Assembly: GCA_040216885.1 (NCBI GenBank)
Contig: JAVJOG010000002.1
Location: 25,128 to 89,127, forward strand
Origin: Parvibaculum sp040216885
GTDB lineage: Bacteria; Pseudomonadota; Alphaproteobacteria; Parvibaculales; Parvibaculaceae
Direction of reading: 5' to 3'
DNA: 64,000 bases
Both the position numbers and the translations under genes were made by a program. The notes beneath the pieces were generated by a model. The model searched no databases and had not been told where the DNA came from. It saw nothing but the letters and a program-made list of their open reading frames with translations. Below are positions 59,946-64,000 of the stretch, piece after piece; position 1 is the first letter of the stretch, and every line of letters starts with the position of its first letter.

Positions 59946-61112
59946 TTACCCCTGCGGCAACTGCTCGCGGAAGAAGCGGATTGCATTGCCGCCCATGACC
60001 TTGGCGATTTCCTCGTCCGTGAAACCCGCTTTCTGCATTTCCGCCGTCAGCACGGCGAGTTGCGACGTGTCGAAAGCGACGGGCACGGCGCCGTCATAGT
60101 CGGAGCCGAGCGCGACATGGTCGACGCCGAGAAAGTCGATGGCGTAGCGGATCGATTTCACGATCTCGGCAGGCGCAGGATCGCAGACGGCGCCCTTCCA
60201 GTAACCGATGCCGACAAGCCCGCCCGCATCGGCGATCCGTTTCATCAAGGCGTCCTCGAGATTGCGGGGGCTGTCGCAGGCGCCGCGGATGCCGGTATGC
60301 GAGACGACAACGGGCCGGGTGGCGATGTCGAGCGTGTCGCGGACGACGGCGGGGGAGGCATGGGCGAGGTCGACGATGATGTTGAGCCGCTCCATTTCGC
60401 GCACCGCTTCGCGTCCGAAATCCGTCAGTCCCTCGCCCGAGAGCCCGTGCAGCGAGCCGCCGAGTTCGTTATCGAAGAAATGCGTGAGCCCCATCATCCG
60501 GTATCCGGCGGCATAAAGCTTTTCGACGTTTTCAAGCCGGCCTTCCAGCGGATGCGAGCCCTCGGTCGCAAGAAGCCCGCCGACCGGGCGGCTTCCATCG
60601 CCGCGCGCCTCGATCAGCCGGTCGATGTCGGCGGCATTGCGCACGATCATCAGGTCGCCGGGCGCTGCTTCTTCCGCGCGATGCAGTTTCTCCGCCTGGT
60701 AGAGCGCGCGCTCGAAGAGGCTGTCCCAGGTGCGGGCCGGCCAGCGCTGCACCATTGCGAGCAGGGTGATGACGTCGCTGTCGCCGCTGGTGCCGGTATA
60801 GCGCTGGTCGCGCGGTACCTTGGTCACCACGGAGAAGACCTGCAAGGTCACATTGCCGTCCACGAGGCGAGGCAGGTCGACATGGCCCCTGTCCGCCCGC
60901 TCCAGCGGGTCGCGCGCCCAGAGCAGCGTGTCGGCATGGAGGTCCACCACGGCGAGTTCACCATGCTGTGCGCGGGCGTCGTCCGGGATTTCGATGGGGC
61001 CGCCATCCACGATCCGGTTGATCTGGCCTTCCAGCACGCCCGGCAGCAGGGCGAGGCCCGCGATCAGCAGGATCAGAACGGCGGCGCCGATGCCGATGAA
61101 AATACGCTTCAT
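59946..61112 (-). CDS. Membrane dipeptidase, peptidase family M19
   Basis: A renal-dipeptidase-type zinc enzyme of 388 residues. The N-terminus has an uncleaved-looking membrane anchor (IFIGIGAAVLILLIAGLALL), so the enzyme probably faces the periplasm. Zinc ligands are His59 and Asp61 in VVDLHADTLL, the bridging Glu in LATEGSHPLEG, and histidines in DLAHAS and VVVSHTGIRG. It cuts dipeptides, possibly also D-amino acid or beta-lactam-like bonds. It is divergent from thyA and ends just before the ssrA promoter. Confidence 0.92.
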   Translation of the reverse strand: MKRIFIGIGAAVLILLIAGLALLPGVLEGQINRIVDGGPIEIPDDARAQHGELAVVDLHADTLLWARDPLERADRGHVDLPRLVDGNVTLQVFSVVTKVPRDQRYTGTSGDSDVITLLAMVQRWPARTWDSLFERALYQAEKLHRAEEAAPGDLMIVRNAADIDRLIEARGDGSRPVGGLLATEGSHPLEGRLENVEKLYAAGYRMMGLTHFFDNELGGSLHGLSGEGLTDFGREAVREMERLNIIVDLAHASPAVVRDTLDIATRPVVVSHTGIRGACDSPRNLEDALMKRIADAGGLVGIGYWKGAVCDPAPAEIVKSIRYAIDFLGVDHVALGSDYDGAVPVAFDTSQLAVLTAEMQKAGFTDEEIAKVMGGNAIRFFREQLPQG

Positions 61113-61281
61113 GGGTTCCCTCCCGGTTTGGGCCGCATTCTGGCGGGGCAGAGCCCGTCCGGCCAGCCTTTCCGTAATTGCCTCACATATATTGTGGACA
61201 AGAGCGGCGCCGGCCGGGGCCGAGGTGGCGGGGCAGGGGCTCCCCGCGCTACACTGGGAAACCGAATCTCAGGAACCGCCG

Positions 61282-62076
61282 ATGCAGCAGTATCTCGACC
61301 TCATGCGCCTTGCGCGCGACACGGGCGTGACCAAGACCGACCGCACGGGCACGGGCACACGCAGCATATTCGGCCACCAGATGCGCTTCGACCTGGCTGA
61401 GGGCTTTCCGCTCGTCACCACGAAGAAGCTGCACACGAAGTCGATCATCCACGAGTTGCTCTGGTTCCTCTCGGGCGACACCAATACGCGCTACCTGAAG
61501 GCCAACGGCGTCAGCATCTGGGACGAATGGGCCGACGAGAACGGCGAACTCGGCCCCGTCTACGGGCACCAGTGGCGCTCCTGGCCGACGCCCGACGGCG
61601 AGAAGATCGACCAGATCAAGAATCTTCTCGACCAGATCCAGAAGAATCCGGACTCGCGCCGGCTCATCGTCTCGGCCTGGAACGTTGCCGATGTCGACAA
61701 GATGGCGCTGCCGCCCTGCCACTGCCTGTTCCAGTTCTATGTCGCCGACGGCAAGCTTTCGTGCCAGCTCTACCAGCGCTCGGCCGACATCTTCCTCGGC
61801 GTGCCCTTCAACATCGCCTCCTATGCGTTGCTCACCATGATGGTGGCGCAGGTGACGGGGCTCGAAGCGGGCGAGTTCGTTCATACCTTCGGCGACGCGC
61901 ATCTCTATCTCAATCATCTCGAACAGGCCGACAAGCAGCTTGCGCGCGATCCGAAGCCGCTGCCCACATTGCGCATCAATCCGGATGTGAAGAGCCTGTT
62001 CGATTTCACCTATGACGATTTCACGCTCGAAGGCTACGACGCGCATCCGCACATCGCCGCGCCCGTTGCCGTGTGA
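61282..62076 (+). CDS. thyA: Thymidylate synthase
   Basis: Makes dTMP from dUMP using methylene-tetrahydrofolate. The 264-residue protein has the same length as E. coli ThyA and Cys146 in LPPCHCLFQFY at the same position, the phosphate-binding DSRRLIVSAWN and the GVPFNIASYALL segment. The ATG at 61282 starts MQQYLDLMRL; an upstream frame extension is not conserved. Followed by a small gene and folA, which regenerates the folate it oxidises. Confidence 0.97.
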   Translation: MQQYLDLMRLARDTGVTKTDRTGTGTRSIFGHQMRFDLAEGFPLVTTKKLHTKSIIHELLWFLSGDTNTRYLKANGVSIWDEWADENGELGPVYGHQWRSWPTPDGEKIDQIKNLLDQIQKNPDSRRLIVSAWNVADVDKMALPPCHCLFQFYVADGKLSCQLYQRSADIFLGVPFNIASYALLTMMVAQVTGLEAGEFVHTFGDAHLYLNHLEQADKQLARDPKPLPTLRINPDVKSLFDFTYDDFTLEGYDAHPHIAAPVAV

Positions 62077-62088
62077 CGGGGCCGTCCG

Positions 62089-62262
62089 ATGCGGCTCCGC
62101 CGTCGTCTCCTGCTTTTCGCGCTGGTGATGGTCGTGCTTCTTCTTGCGGCGTTTTCCATGTTCATCATTCTGGTCAGCATGCGCCCGCTCGATCCTGAAA
62201 TGCTGCGTGCGCCGGGCTTCTCGCAAGGCGAAACGGGCGCTTTCGAAACGGGGTTCGCGTGA
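62089..62262 (+). CDS. Small membrane protein between thyA and folA (57 aa)
   Basis: An ATG at 62089, 12 bases after thyA, opens a frame whose stop overlaps the folA GTG start (GTGA). The peptide has five basic residues at its N-terminus (RLRRR), one hydrophobic helix of about 25 residues (LFALVMVVLLLAAFSMFIIL) and a polar tail ending ETGFA. So it is a single-span or signal-anchor protein. No family recognised. The coupling to thyA and folA suggests it is real, and third codon positions are GC-rich. Confidence 0.65.
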   Translation: MRLRRRLLLFALVMVVLLLAAFSMFIILVSMRPLDPEMLRAPGFSQGETGAFETGFA

Positions 62263-62774
62263 CGCTTCATGTTTCCTTCGTCGTCGCCATCGCGGAGAAC
62301 GGCGTCATCGGCCGCGACAACGGGTTGCCCTGGCGGCTGTCGGGCGACATGGCCTTCTTCAAGCGCGTAACCATGGGCAAACCCGTCATCATGGGACGCA
62401 AGACGTGGGAATCGTTGCCGCGGAAGCCTCTTCCGGGCCGGCCCAATATCGTGGTTACGCGCGACCCTTCCTATCACGCAGAAGGGGCGGAGGTCGCCAC
62501 ATCGGCGGAAGCGGCGCTCTCGCGCGGCAAGGAACTGGCCGCGGGGCTCGGCGTGGACGAAATAGCCGTGATCGGCGGCGCGCAGCTTTATGCTGAAATG
62601 TTCGATCATGCGACGCGGCTCTACATCACGGAAGTGCATGCGGCGCCCGAGGGCGATGTCAGTTTCCCCGCTTTCGATGCCGCGCGGTGGCGCGAGGTTT
62701 CGCGCGAGCGCCAGGAAGCGGGCGAGAAGGACAGCGCGCCCTATTCCTTCGTGCTCATGGAACGGCGCGATTGA
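62259..62774 (+). CDS. folA: Dihydrofolate reductase
   Basis: Reduces dihydrofolate with NADPH. The 171-residue protein starts with GTG (TLHVSFVVAIAENGVIGRDN) and has the PWRLSGDMAFFK segment with acid Asp30 (equivalent to E. coli Asp27), MGRKTWESLP and the C-terminal substrate loop. It overlaps the end of the small membrane protein gene by four bases and follows thyA in the same direction. Confidence 0.96.
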   Translation: MTLHVSFVVAIAENGVIGRDNGLPWRLSGDMAFFKRVTMGKPVIMGRKTWESLPRKPLPGRPNIVVTRDPSYHAEGAEVATSAEAALSRGKELAAGLGVDEIAVIGGAQLYAEMFDHATRLYITEVHAAPEGDVSFPAFDAARWREVSRERQEAGEKDSAPYSFVLMERRD

Positions 62775-62842
62775 GTTTCGCGGCTTGCCGCCTCACAATG
62801 CGCCCTCATTGAATTCACGAGATTTCCCGAACGGAGACAGCG

Positions 62843-63951
<1,109 letters not shown>

Positions 63952-63952
<1 letters not shown>

Positions 63953-64000
63953 TGTCTGTCGAAGTCCTCTCCTCGCACCGCTGCTTCGGCGGCACGCTCA
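63952..64000 (+). CDS. fghA: S-formylglutathione hydrolase, N-terminal fragment
   Basis: Sixteen codons to the window end: MSVEVLSSHRCFGGTL. The HRCFGGTL pattern is the start of S-formylglutathione hydrolase, which completes formaldehyde oxidation by releasing formate. The ATG overlaps the frmA stop (TGATG), so the two are coupled. The call rests on the short match and the standard gene pair. Confidence 0.85.

Overview
The window is high-GC bacterial chromosome from an alphaproteobacterium, most likely in or near the Hyphomicrobiales (Rhizobiales)/Parvibaculales. The evidence is the gene order fabZ-lpxD-skp-bamA-rseP-dxr-cdsA-uppS-frr-pyrH-tsf-rpsB, an intact nuoA-N operon followed by birA, RNase J, methylmalonyl-CoA epimerase, a DUF1467 gene, proS and lol genes, a clpP-clpX-lon-hup block, a two-piece (permuted) tmRNA gene, and an SspB-alpha adaptor. 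Nothing indicates a plasmid, prophage, insertion sequence or CRISPR array.

Region 1 (1-12.2 kb, minus strand) makes the envelope and starts translation: lipid A acylation (lpxA, lpxD), fatty acid dehydration (fabZ), outer membrane protein folding (skp, bamA), regulated intramembrane proteolysis (rseP), isoprenoid, phospholipid and undecaprenyl synthesis (dxr, cdsA, uppS), then UMP kinase, ribosome recycling, EF-Ts and S2. The pyrH frame is broken near its 3' end, so it reads on into frr. Region 2 (12.4-23.8 kb, minus) holds dnaE, a cluster of very small genes beside a LexA-type box, the lipoprotein exporter (lolD/lolC), proS, two exported proteins of unknown function, an orphan small-RNA candidate on the plus strand, a DUF1467 protein and mce. 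Four Pho-box half-sites lie across the dnaE stop codon.

Region 3 (23.9-40.8 kb, minus) has RNase J, birA and the complete 14-gene complex I operon with a recognisable promoter. Region 4 (40.9-53.3 kb) has tRNA-Asp, tRNA-Val, an MFS transporter, hup, lon, clpX, clpP, two small divergent lipoprotein genes, a GNAT enzyme, ornithine decarboxylase with a long leader, trigger factor with an unusual His/Asp and Lys/Ala tail, and tRNA-Leu. Several intrinsic terminators separate these units.

Region 5 (53.4-64 kb) has NAD(P)H-hydrate repair, a histidine phosphatase, a small membrane protein, a PagL-like outer membrane protein, a thiolase-like enzyme lacking the usual nucleophilic Cys, sspB next to ssrA (adaptor beside the source of its tag), a membrane dipeptidase, then thyA, a 57-residue membrane protein, folA, and the glutathione-dependent formaldehyde oxidation pair frmA/fghA running off the end.

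Most of the content is core housekeeping. The points that stand out are the four-half-site Pho box, the LexA-type box in front of a 45-residue membrane protein, the orphan RNA at 22.8 kb, the pyrH frameshift and the trigger factor tail.
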